A stretch of DNA of 64,000 nucleotides from NCBI RefSeq assembly GCF_024722015.1, contig NZ_JANQBD010000033.1, forward strand, positions 33,613 through 97,612. Direction: 5' to 3'. This DNA comes from Paenibacillus radicis (ex Xue et al. 2023). GTDB taxonomy: Bacteria; Bacillota; Bacilli; Paenibacillales; NBRC-103111. This document shows, one piece after another, positions 1 to 8,529 of the stretch (position 1 is its first letter; each line of letters opens with the position of its first letter). Position numbers and translations under genes: made by a program. The notes beneath the pieces were generated by a model. It saw nothing but the letters and a program-made list of their open reading frames with translations, searched no databases and was not told the origin of the DNA.

Positions 1-3000
1 CCAAGAGCGTATCCGCTCTTTTGCTGTCTGTCAGGTCCGACAGATCGAAGGAGTAAACTCCGTTCTGGGCGATGCTGAATTTGTTGCCCTTGATCCGGGT
101 AGGGTCAGCCGGGTTGAGTCCTGCTGACGGCACCGCTTTTATGCCTGCCGGAACCTTCAACTCCAGAACAAAATTTTCCGGCTTCACAGGACGTAATGTG
201 CTGTGTGATGCAATTGCATATATCGGCTCATCGATGGAAACGGAACCCGCATTCAAGCTTACAGCCGGGCTTTCCGCGCCTCCCGGGCTTATGAACTTGG
301 CTTTGAGGAGGAAATGGTCGGGATTTCGGTCCTTAAGCCCCCCTACTTCGATAAAATTGGAGTAAGGAAGCCATCTGCCCCAGGAGTTCCCTCCGTCTGT
401 AGAGATGGAGTATCTGTAGCCTGCCTTCATGGGATTTTCCAGGTTCAGCCTTACGACCGCCGTATACCCATTGCCGACATCCTCGTACATATAAAGCAGA
501 TCCGAATTCGAAGCAACAGGAACATCCGCTGCCGGTTTTCGAGATACCTTGAATGCTCCCGTATGAGCTACGGCGCTGTTGCCTACTGCATCCTCGCCAA
601 GCACGTAAAGCACAAAGTCGGCTGTTTCGCCCGGAGACAAGCGCGAAGAATCAATCGTCACCGCTCCATCCCCCGGAAGCTCCACCCAGCCGCCGGAGTC
701 CTTCGTTGGCGCCTGAATATCCGATCTTAACCATTGGTATTTCTTTAACGCCACGCCGCTTAGCCGATCGCTTACGGTCACGACAACACTTTGCTGTTCC
801 AAGGGATAAGAGACGCCGTTTTTGCTAAACGTGATTTGCGGAGCTTCGTTGTCCGCCAGGTATTGTTTGGAATACGTATAGTACCTTTCTACGCCCGCTT
901 CCTTGACCTTAACATAAACGCCATAAGTCCCGTTGATTCTGGGATCGGCGGCTATTACATACATGCCGTTCCCGCCCCCGTAGACGGCATTGCTCACAGT
1001 GCCGTAAACGGAACCGCTCACCGTACCGTAAACGGACTGGGCGACGGAAGGATAATCGGCGGGAGGAGTCGAAGATCCCGTCACGGCGTACCTGACGCTC
1101 TCTACATTGATTCCGTTAATCGTGAAGCGGACCTCAGGGCTCTTCATGTATTTGCCGTTCGTTTCCGGATAGAAGGCAGTGGTAACCTTCACCGAGGAAT
1201 CTACAGTTACAGAGACGCTCATCTTTTCAATGGTCTGATTGCCCGCCTTGTCCACTGCCTTCACAGCCAATTGATAGGTTCCATCCTCCGGTACATGATT
1301 GAAGGTCGTGATTTCACCGCTTGCCGGGAAATCCAGCCAGTCTATTTCTTGCGGTTCCGTCCCCTGCTTGACCCATTGGAATTGCTTGGTTCCGACGCCG
1401 CTGTGCTCATCGGTAACGGTCACCTGCACCTTAACCTCCGGCGTGTTATTCCCGCTGAGCGCTCCAAAGTCGACTTTCGGCTTTTTGTTGTCCAAAAGCA
1501 GCGTCGCTTTTTCATACGTCCAGTTGGAATCGTCTTTCTTGAAGTCGTCAATCGGCCATTCCGAATAATTTCCTACCTGTACCAGCGCCTTGTCCTCGGC
1601 ATATTTTTCGGCATCCGCATCGGAAGCGCCAGAATTATTCGCTTTGTATTCGGCAATCCAGCCGTTGAAAACCGATACGTTAGCCGTCTTGAATGTTTTC
1701 ATTTTGCTGTATTGCATCAGCTCTCTTGCCGCATCCCAGGTCATGTCCGCCGTCCAGGTATGAAGATACCAGGCTCCGCTGTTCTCTGCTGCTATTGCGG
1801 CTGCCGGAGGATCGATAATGTTCGTTTTATTGTTGGCCACTTTCAACGTTACGGAATTGCCGGGGTACAATTCTTCCCCGGGTTGATTGGCCGTCAAGGA
1901 ATACCGCTTGATTGCCGCGTAGTGGTCCCCTTCCTTCCCTGTGAACGGATCGGCTGAGCTCTGATTCCACGTATAGTACACCAACCCCACCTCCGGTGAT
2001 TGCCCAGGCTGTGCTCCTGTCATGTTGCCGGGACGGTAAATGCCTTTGCTGGGCCGTTTAGCGACACTTTGATCCGGATCAAGGGCAGGCACCTTAATGT
2101 CCGGGTCCGTGGCATCGATGGTTACTTTTCCGGATTTTCCATATACGGCATTGGTAGCTCCTCCCGAAGCATACTGGAAGCTAGTCACGGGCAGCGTATT
2201 GTCAATGGATAGTTTTGACAAGTCGATCTTGGTAAGAGGTATCGCCTTGGACGGGTCCGGGGAAGGAGCTTTGTCCATGTTGGCCTTATCCATCAGCAGG
2301 TTGCCCGCGTAATCCTGAATGACCCCTGTATCTGTCCCTTTTGCTTCATGGGTCAACGCGATCACTTTTAACAGCGGGGTTTCCACATTCAGACCGGGAG
2401 GAATGGTCATTTTAAATTTCCATAGTTTCGTGTTCGGTCCCGTATTTTCCTGAGCGGCGTATTTGGCCTTCATTCCATTATTGAATAAAAGATACAGTCC
2501 GTTCTCGTCTGACAAATCCTCATTAAGTATGGTCTCTTTGGTAAGCTCTACGGTAAATTCGATCTCTTTCCCTTCATTTAAAACAAGTCCCGTAGGAATT
2601 TCCGGTGTGATGCCGTTACCGGTCAAATTATATTGGGGAGGCACGGCGTCCGGGATAATAGCGTAGCCTTTGTTGCCAGCAGCGGCATAATCAAACGGAT
2701 TGACCACTTTATTGCTTAGTAAATCCGCACTTTCAGCGCTCGCTTTCATGAAGCCCGATATATCGAGCGGATTTCCCGCCGCATCGTAATAACCTGCTCC
2801 CTGCAGCCTTTCCTTCATGCTGTATTGGTTCTGCGATTTGGTTTCCAGCTCTCCGCCGTTACCAATCGGAATATTGCCGGAATGATGATAATCCGCGACC
2901 TTGTATGTATAGGGAATCTTCTCGATAAATTTTAATTTGCTAATATTCCTCTCACTCGGGTCGTTCTTGATAGAATTATCATAGAAGCCCACGGGCAAGC

Positions 3001-3874
3001 TCATACCCTGCGGTGTGTTGTCGGTAGGCAGACCGATGCCGGGCGGTACCGTGTACAGCAAGTGCTTATCAAATAGATTTTCAATATTGAAGCCGGTTGC
3101 TCTTACGGGCTTGCTGAAGTTGTATTGAAGCTGAATGGACTTGTCCTTTTTCAAAAACAACTGCTTCTGCCCTGCCTTGTTAACTCTTTCCACACCGTCG
3201 GACGTAAACGTATAATTCGTAATTGTAGGCGGCTCGATATCGGCAAAATACAAGCGAAGACCGTCTACGGTTGTACTGTTGCCCCTCGTCTCCGTTTCAA
3301 TCGAAATCTCATCGTTTGGCCCGAAGCTTATCCAATCGGAATCTAAATCATATTTGTCAGATTCGCTTGGCGTAGAGTGCTCATACCAAATATCTTTACC
3401 GTTAAGATAGAGATGAATATAAGCGCCATGATCGCTTGAGCTGTTCAATCTCTGGACTTTAAGCAGAAATTTTGCTTTGCGGCCTTCCGCCAGCCGTTTC
3501 AGTTCCGGATTTTGGGCAATTTTTATTGTCCCCTTGAAGGTGCTCGTATGATTAATATCTTTAGTCGTAAATCCGGAATCCTGACAGTCAGTGATTTTGT
3601 CGCCACCAACCTCAACGGTTACACCCGGATTATCTCTACATAGAAAAAACATATAAAAAAAATTCGGGTCGTTCTCACTTAAATCAAAACTCCTCTTCCA
3701 TGTAGGCATATCACCGCGGTTAACAATTTTGAACATTTGGTTCACGCGAACGTCTACATATTGCGGTTGCGGGTCCGCTTTCGCCACATTAATGGATACA
3801 TGCGAAAGCAGCGTCGTCATCAACATACACGCCACCAGCAAGATTGAAATTCGTTTTCCGATCCGTTGATTCAC
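1..3874 (-). CDS. Large secreted protein with Ig-like repeats, C-terminus outside the window
   Basis: An open frame of about 1291 codons runs leftward off the window edge, so the C-terminus is missing. The GTG start at 3874 follows an AGGAGG site seven bases upstream. Residues 1-35 form a signal peptide with a basic start, a hydrophobic core and cleavage likely after AKA. The mature part is rich in Asn, Asp, Pro and Gly. It has at least two Ig-like modules with the motif VTVxDxxSGV followed by KxxQW, around residues 790 and 970. Between them lies a short internal repeat built on VYGTVS. Such proteins are usually cell-surface or matrix proteins, and S-layer or anchoring domains could lie beyond the edge. 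No catalytic motif was recognised. The reading frame is secure; the function is not known. Confidence 0.85.
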   Translation of the reverse strand, partial: MNQRIGKRISILLVACMLMTTLLSHVSINVAKADPQPQYVDVRVNQMFKIVNRGDMPTWKRSFDLSENDPNFFYMFFLCRDNPGVTVEVGGDKITDCQDSGFTTKDINHTSTFKGTIKIAQNPELKRLAEGRKAKFLLKVQRLNSSSDHGAYIHLYLNGKDIWYEHSTPSESDKYDLDSDWISFGPNDEISIETETRGNSTTVDGLRLYFADIEPPTITNYTFTSDGVERVNKAGQKQLFLKKDKSIQLQYNFSKPVRATGFNIENLFDKHLLYTVPPGIGLPTDNTPQGMSLPVGFYDNSIKNDPSERNISKLKFIEKIPYTYKVADYHHSGNIPIGNGGELETKSQNQYSMKERLQGAGYYDAAGNPLDISGFMKASAESADLLSNKVVNPFDYAAAGNKGYAIIPDAVPPQYNLTGNGITPEIPTGLVLNEGKEIEFTVELTKETILNEDLSDENGLYLLFNNGMKAKYAAQENTGPNTKLWKFKMTIPPGLNVETPLLKVIALTHEAKGTDTGVIQDYAGNLLMDKANMDKAPSPDPSKAIPLTKIDLSKLSIDNTLPVTSFQYASGGATNAVYGKSGKVTIDATDPDIKVPALDPDQSVAKRPSKGIYRPGNMTGAQPGQSPEVGLVYYTWNQSSADPFTGKEGDHYAAIKRYSLTANQPGEELYPGNSVTLKVANNKTNIIDPPAAAIAAENSGAWYLHTWTADMTWDAARELMQYSKMKTFKTANVSVFNGWIAEYKANNSGASDADAEKYAEDKALVQVGNYSEWPIDDFKKDDSNWTYEKATLLLDNKKPKVDFGALSGNNTPEVKVQVTVTDEHSGVGTKQFQWVKQGTEPQEIDWLDFPASGEITTFNHVPEDGTYQLAVKAVDKAGNQTIEKMSVSVTVDSSVKVTTAFYPETNGKYMKSPEVRFTINGINVESVRYAVTGSSTPPADYPSVAQSVYGTVSGSVYGTVSNAVYGGGNGMYVIAADPRINGTYGVYVKVKEAGVERYYTYSKQYLADNEAPQITFSKNGVSYPLEQQSVVVTVSDRLSGVALKKYQWLRSDIQAPTKDSGGWVELPGDGAVTIDSSRLSPGETADFVLYVLGEDAVGNSAVAHTGAFKVSRKPAADVPVASNSDLLYMYEDVGNGYTAVVRLNLENPMKAGYRYSISTDGGNSWGRWLPYSNFIEVGGLKDRNPDHFLLKAKFISPGGAESPAVSLNAGSVSIDEPIYAIASHSTLRPVKPENFVLELKVPAGIKAVPSAGLNPADPTRIKGNKFSIAQNGVYSFDLSDLTDSKRADTLL

Positions 3875-4118
3875 GCTTTAACCTCCTGATTGTATTGGGC
3901 TGACCCGGAATGAATGATCCGTTATCACCCGATGGATTGCGTATTGACAACAAGATGAACTGCTTGCGAAAGGAGACTGAAAAGGTCCCCGCAGCGCTCT
4001 CTTATGTTTCGGTGTCACCCGTCCGTTGCCATCAGCTTCGCCATTTTCCCCAAATCTTTACCGAGTTTCTTCATTCTCTAATCCACTCCTTGTCTGCTGT
4101 ACAAATCCTGTCTACACG

Positions 4119-4568
4119 CTAATGTTCATCTTGCTCCAGCACCTGCATCACCGCTTGCGAGTCTACTGCCAGATGAATGCCGTTCATCGTGCGCAGAGAG
4201 CCGGAAAGAATCCCGGCCGCAAACCCAAACGAATCCATCAAAGGCCCGCCGGACATGCCGCTCACCAACTGTATAGATACTAGCTTGCGATCCCTTCCGT
4301 TAATCACGGCGCGGGGAGCGTTCACAATGCCTTCCGAACTGTACCGTCCGAACGGATCAAAAAAAACAGTACCCACATCTTTTACAGTGCCTTCGGAACG
4401 AAATACCCGGACATACGATATTGCTTGTTCCACAGAGGCATATAGGCTTCATACAGGCTTCTCCCGTCATGCTTGTCCGGAGGGTCTGCTTGCGTAATGG
4501 AAAACCCGCCAAGAAACAGGAACAAATGCCAAGAGCGCCAACATCATCGCTCTGCCAGTTTGTTTCAT
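4119..4568 (-). pseudogene. Decayed copy of the neighbouring trypsin-like peptidase
   Basis: This is a broken paralogue of the peptidase at 5394-6080. A good ribosome site (GGAG) precedes an ATG at 4568. The N-terminal part (FSITQADPP) matches the neighbour's FSLTGADPP only after a frame change. A second frame change precedes SYVRVFRSEGTVKDVGT. Roughly 90 residues are then deleted, which removes the regions holding the catalytic His and Asp. The tail keeps GIVNAPRAVINGRDR and the serine motif GMSGGPL, ending at TAG 4119. Without His and Asp it cannot be an active serine protease. The remaining 104-residue frame could still be translated, but this looks like decay after tandem duplication. Confidence 0.8.
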
Positions 4569-5175
4569 TTCGACATCTCCTTTGTGACTTTAGTCGCAGG
4601 ACTTTTGATAATACCTAACCCATTATACATAACGGTTCTCTCAAAATTCTCACAAAAAGTCGAAAGCTGACAGAACGTAGATAGACATCGTTCGACAATG
4701 CGTTTCCAGTTTTATGGGCTCCATAACGAGTTTGAACGGAATGTTATTGTAGATCGCGTTATAATGGGAATGACAGAAAGGGCATGACAAGGAAAGGGTA
4801 ACGGCCGCAGTTGCTTCAGTTAAGATAACATCAATAAGATGCTGATCGTATCGGAAGAGAAGGCAGCAATTGCCCGGGAGATATTTATATTAGGGAAGAA
4901 GGGCGCGGGTGGAGAAACGGATAACAGAAAGACGGTTTTCATAAAGCTATCATTTCAACTGAATTTTGGGAGACGGTGCAGAGTATACGTGTATGAGCTT
5001 GCATAGCGCTTTTTCCCAGATGTTGATAAAACGATCATCACATTTGCAAAACATACTATTCCCTAGCTGAATCTGAGCTCCTCATTATCGATCAATAACC
5101 GAATTCACCTGCATTACCGTGTTGCAGATTTTCTCTCGAATCTCCCCGTTCCTCCACTTGTTAAGCCCTTGTTAT
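4569..5175. other. Intergenic stretch, no gene recognised
   Basis: About 600 bases between the decayed peptidase and the small gene at 5176. No frame longer than about 35 codons with a ribosome site was found, and no strong hairpin or promoter was seen. It may hold remnants of deleted sequence. Confidence 0.4.
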
Positions 5176-5358
5176 TTAACGTTGCTTCATAGTCTTCTGA
5201 TCAGCATAGAAATCGACAATCCAGGTCTCAATCCAATGTTTATCTTGCAACTCATCAACTTGATATATATAAGCCTCGGCTTTTTGCGGTGCTGAGAATA
5301 CTGCTGCTATCGTTTCATGCGTTTTATCCATTCGCCTTTTTACAATGTAGACATTCAT
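5176..5358 (-). CDS. Small hypothetical protein, 60 aa
   Basis: ATG at 5358 follows AAAGGG about ten bases upstream; a TTG one codon earlier is an alternative start. The protein begins with MNVYIVKRRMDKTHE and has a mixed alpha/beta look, with motifs FSAPQKAEAYI and WIETWIVDFYA. It has no signal peptide or membrane segment, so it is probably cytoplasmic. It lies just downstream of the trypsin-like peptidase on the same strand with a 35-base gap, so co-transcription is possible. Composition and start site support a real gene, but no family is assigned. Confidence 0.6.
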   Translation of the reverse strand: MNVYIVKRRMDKTHETIAAVFSAPQKAEAYIYQVDELQDKHWIETWIVDFYADQKTMKQR

Positions 5359-5393
5359 CAAAGTTTATCCCTTTCCCCTCATTTATTAGTTTT

Positions 5394-6080
5394 TTATCTT
5401 TCACTCTCCATCATTTTGTTGATATTCTCTGTGTTAACGACCAAATGAATATTGTTCATTGTACGAAGGGAACCCGAAATGATCCCCATAACATTTCCGT
5501 ATTTATCAAAAACAGGCCCACCTGACATCCCATTAACAATCTGTGCGGAAACAAGAATTCGATCTCTGCCGTTAATCTGAGCCCGCGGGCTGTTGACAAT
5601 GCCTTCCGTAATAATCTTCGTTTCTTTCATCGGATAACCTATAGCAAAAGCTTTCTCTCCATGCCTTACTGTGCTTGTATGAAGATTTAAATAGGGGTAG
5701 CTCTCCTCTCGCCCCGAGCTGTCAATAAGGGGCTCTAGCTTCAGCACGGCCGCATCAGCCGTTTCGTCTTTGACTGCAATCCGGCAGGCTACTTCCAGCT
5801 TTCCTTCATACAGCACGCAAGAGATTCGATCCGCATCATTCACTACATGATAAGCAGTTAACGCTGTGCCGTCCCCTTCGATCAGAAAACCCGTCCCAAC
5901 ATCTTTCAATGTGCCGTCAGCTCGAAATACCCGTACATAGAAGACAGCAGGATTGGCATACTCATACAGCTCTTCTGCATCATACGTTTTGGGAGGGTCT
6001 GCCCCTGTAAGTGAAAAGTGATTTAAAAATAGGTACAATGACCCTATTATGATTACTAAAAGTTTACTCCACCTTTGCAA
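5394..6080 (-). CDS. Trypsin-like serine peptidase, exported
   Basis: A 228-aa chymotrypsin/HtrA-fold peptidase. An N-terminal hydrophobic segment (about residues 6-24) suggests export or a membrane anchor. The likely triad is His78 in TAYHVV, Asp109 in TADAAVL and Ser186 in GMSGGPV. There is no PDZ domain, so it is shorter than HtrA/DegP. The start is TTG at 6080 with AGGAG about 14 bases upstream, a rather long spacing, but no in-frame ATG precedes it. A decayed paralogue lies just downstream at 4119-4568, which points to a tandem duplication. The substrate is unknown; quality control of cell-surface proteins is one possibility. Confidence 0.85.
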   Translation of the reverse strand: MQRWSKLLVIIIGSLYLFLNHFSLTGADPPKTYDAEELYEYANPAVFYVRVFRADGTLKDVGTGFLIEGDGTALTAYHVVNDADRISCVLYEGKLEVACRIAVKDETADAAVLKLEPLIDSSGREESYPYLNLHTSTVRHGEKAFAIGYPMKETKIITEGIVNSPRAQINGRDRILVSAQIVNGMSGGPVFDKYGNVMGIISGSLRTMNNIHLVVNTENINKMMESER

Positions 6081-6724
6081 ACAATTCGCCTCATCTCCTA
6101 TAAAAATGGGTCTTAAGTAGTCATCTCCATCATTTGATTAGTTCAGAATACCTTTTCTACTCCATTCACATTATATAGACGCATTCTCTCAAAATTCTCA
6201 CAAACTCGAAGTAATTGTCGAATGAAGCCGAATGTAAATATAAAGCAGCGAAGCATAGGAGAAGTAGGTGTTCCTCTATCCCTAAAAAATCCCCACAAAG
6301 TGGGGTCTTGCTTCGAAGTTGATTCAGATACTTTGCCGGGAGCCCCGAAACATAGTACGCTATATAGATAAGAAAAATGCCTTGCGGCTTCCTTGGTGTA
6401 CGATCTACGTTTGTGCGATTTGGAGGGATGGATGTGGGATTTCGGACGCTGTTGAAATCGTGTTTTTTTGAATGGAAGGCTTGCAGCGGGAGGAACAAGA
6501 GCTTCAAAGGCAGGTCGCATACCCGAGCAGTTGCCAGAGGTGACAACCAGGGCGGACGCTTACGCACTCCCCTACACCCATTCCCTCTTTTGTTCTACTC
6601 TGTGCTTTGCGCCGCTTCCTTACTCCCCCTGGTCTTCGAGCCGTTATTGATAGCCATGAACTCCTCTGCCGTGTTCCCTGTTGTTCCATGTACGTACAGT
6701 AGTTTCACTATACTTTTAGCGAAG
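6081..6724. other. Intergenic stretch with no convincing gene
   Basis: Overlapping frames on both strands give low-complexity, Ser/Arg/Pro-rich translations without ribosome sites and look spurious. The stretch holds one strong hairpin (6285-6306) and otherwise nothing recognised. Confidence 0.4.
6285..6306 (-). terminator. Perfect hairpin with T-run
   Basis: CCCCAC-TTT-GTGGGG followed on the minus strand by ATTTTTT gives a compact rho-independent terminator shape. The same 15-base palindrome recurs at 62078-62092, just before the ABC ATPase gene. No gene ending here was identified. Confidence 0.55.
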
Positions 6725-7140
6725 AATCACCTGCACATAACCTTAACCAACACGCCAGTACTGCTTCACTCACGGAAGTGAAGTTCGACCGACCGCCATG
6801 CAATGCGGCAACGCGCGCCCGGGATTCGCGCGCGTTGGAAGTGAGGGGTATAATGCGGAAGTAATTCTTCCTCTATCACCTGAAAAGTCCAAAAAACAGA
6901 GTAATACGGGAACAGCCAGTTCCGTTATTGCTCTGTTTTGGTGCATAAATGCTCCATTCGGCCAACATAACGGAATTCCCACTTCCGCTATCGCCCCAGA
7001 TTGGAGATGACAGATGGAATAACGGAACTCTCCGTTCCGTTAAAAAATTCTTCAGGGCTCATCGCCGTTATCCTTATAAAGATCCCCCTTGATCATGGGG
7101 TGTGTTAAAGATATTAAGCTCTACCTTACTTTAGTGATGT
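6725..7140 (+). repeat. Intergenic hairpin repeat family A, copy 1
   Basis: About 400 bases that align along most of their length with 20405-20770. The element is a series of GGAA/TTCC dyads: a strong stem at 6892-6939 with AACAGAG/CTCTGTT arms, an imperfect dyad near 6966-6992, and a perfect 9-base dyad TAACGGAAC/GTTCCGTTA at 7020-7042. It has no coding potential. It lies downstream of the BTAD regulator gene. The ends are estimated from where similarity to copy 2 fades. Confidence 0.75.
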
Positions 7141-7159
7141 AAAGCACTTACCATTTCTT

Positions 7160-7330
7160 CTATCGCCAAAAAAGCACAAAAAACAGAGAGATAACGAAAT
7201 TTCCGTTATCTCTCTGTTTTTACGCTTATGGCTGGCCCCATTTACTCAGAATACAGGAAGTCCAGCTCCCGCTATCCACTTAAATTGGAGGTTGCAAATC
7301 GAATAAAGGAACATTTGTTCCTCCGACCCC
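7160..7330 (+). repeat. Family A repeat, partial copy 3
   Basis: A shorter, diverged family A relative directly after copy 1. It keeps the CAAAAAACAGAG stem and the later CCGCTATC and GGAACATTTGTTCC segments. Its central stem at 7178-7221 has a perfect 18-base arm and could also work as a terminator. Confidence 0.6.
7178..7221 (-). terminator. Bidirectional-looking terminator hairpin
   Basis: An 18-base perfect inverted repeat (AAAAACAGAGAGATAACG and its complement) with a 7-base loop. The arms end in A/T runs on both sides, so it would terminate transcription in either direction. It lies about 160 bases past the stop of the regulator gene that ends at 7384. Confidence 0.65.
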
Positions 7331-7383
7331 CTCAGAGAGTCTTCTCCTTTATCCAAATCGTGGTAATTCGATGTATGTTATTA

Positions 7384-8529
7384 CTATCTTATTGTATCTA
7401 ATTCACTATTACTATACCCTATTCCCTTGTCATCCAAATAAGCCGCTACTCTGCTCCTCATTTCCGGTGACGGCTCCATCCCAAACTCCTTCCGGTATAG
7501 GGCTTCGAAATGATTATAATGCTTAGGAATTTGCTCAATCTTCCCACTAACAGCATAAAGCTGCATTAATAATTGATGCATCTCTTCATCCAATGTGTAT
7601 ATCGACAAATAAGCATCCAGCTTCTTTTCAGCCTTGCTCCATTGTTGCGCAGCCATATCTGCTTGGACCAGATTGCGAACAAGTGAAGAAAACTGCTTGC
7701 TGTATACAACCTCAAGCTGAGCTTTCCACAAATAATCCTTTCGTTCCAAAAGGTGGCCGCGATATAAGGCACATAATCGTTCTGCTAGCGCCTCACTCTG
7801 CAAGCTTCCGGTTGCCGTCTTATGAAATTCCAGCAAATCATAACTGGTATTCATAGTTTCCAGCATGTAGCCTTCATTGGTTTTGATAATATCCATCGCA
7901 ATCTCATGCTCTTTCAATACCTTCTTCAAACGATATATGGTATTGTGCAGATTATGAGAAGCTCTATCTTCATTCATCTCAGGCCACAGCCAATCCGCCA
8001 GATGCCATTTGCTGATAACCTGATTCGGGTAACAAAGAAAAAAAGCGAACAGCTCCTCTGTCTTGCGTGTTGGCCAACGGACGAGCGCTCCTTGCGAATT
8101 TCTAACCTCAAATCCTCCGAAGCAACGTATAGAGGTAAGAGCCGGCTGCTCTACAGCTGCTGAATGGCTATCGAGTTTCATTAAACGAGCCGTTATCCGC
8201 TCAATGGCATCTGGTGTTACAGGCTTGAGAAGATAATCGAAAGCATATACCTTAAAGGCCTCCAGGGCGTATTCCTTATAAGCCGTAGTAAAAATAATCC
8301 GTGTGCGGTCAGAAATATCATTCATTCTTTGTGCCAGTTCGAGTCCATTTAGCTTAGGCATCTCCACATCCAGGAAAGCAATGTCCGGCTGCAGCTCGGA
8401 AAAGTTGGTCAACGCCTCCAGTGGATTGCTATAAGCGCCGATAATCGTAAAGTGCGGATTTCTCCCGATAATGACTTTCATTAATTCAAGAATTGGCTTT
8501 TCATCTTCCACAAGCAGCACCTTAAACAA
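7384..8529 (-). CDS. Response regulator, REC plus SARP/BTAD-type DNA-binding domain
   Basis: A 381-aa regulator. Residues 1-120 are a receiver domain: acidic VEDE, phospho-acceptor Asp54 in FLDVEMP, and the conserved Lys in YLLKPVTP. Residues 150-245 resemble a winged-helix output domain (IRCFGGFEV, then LWPEMNEDRASHNLHNTIYRLKKVL). The remainder is helical, like the bacterial transcriptional activator (BTAD/SARP) domain. The TTG start at 8529 follows GAGGAG by eight bases and overlaps the end of the upstream kinase gene by eight bases, so the two are translationally coupled. It is probably phosphorylated by that kinase. Targets are unknown. Confidence 0.88.
   Translation of the reverse strand: MFKVLLVEDEKPILELMKVIIGRNPHFTIIGAYSNPLEALTNFSELQPDIAFLDVEMPKLNGLELAQRMNDISDRTRIIFTTAYKEYALEAFKVYAFDYLLKPVTPDAIERITARLMKLDSHSAAVEQPALTSIRCFGGFEVRNSQGALVRWPTRKTEELFAFFLCYPNQVISKWHLADWLWPEMNEDRASHNLHNTIYRLKKVLKEHEIAMDIIKTNEGYMLETMNTSYDLLEFHKTATGSLQSEALAERLCALYRGHLLERKDYLWKAQLEVVYSKQFSSLVRNLVQADMAAQQWSKAEKKLDAYLSIYTLDEEMHQLLMQLYAVSGKIEQIPKHYNHFEALYRKEFGMEPSPEMRSRVAAYLDDKGIGYSNSELDTIR

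Noticed and set aside
791..1957. Plus-strand open frame of 388 codons
   Set aside because: It lies opposite the secreted Ig-like protein, has no ribosome site, and its Arg/His-rich translation looks like an antisense shadow.
3875..4118. Promoter for the large secreted protein (TTGTCA with a downstream TGATAA)
   Set aside because: The spacing is right but the -10 matches the consensus poorly.
6377..6781. Plus-strand frame of 134 codons in the gap before repeat A
   Set aside because: No ribosome site, no recognisable motif and conflicting frames on the other strand; composition is not protein-like.
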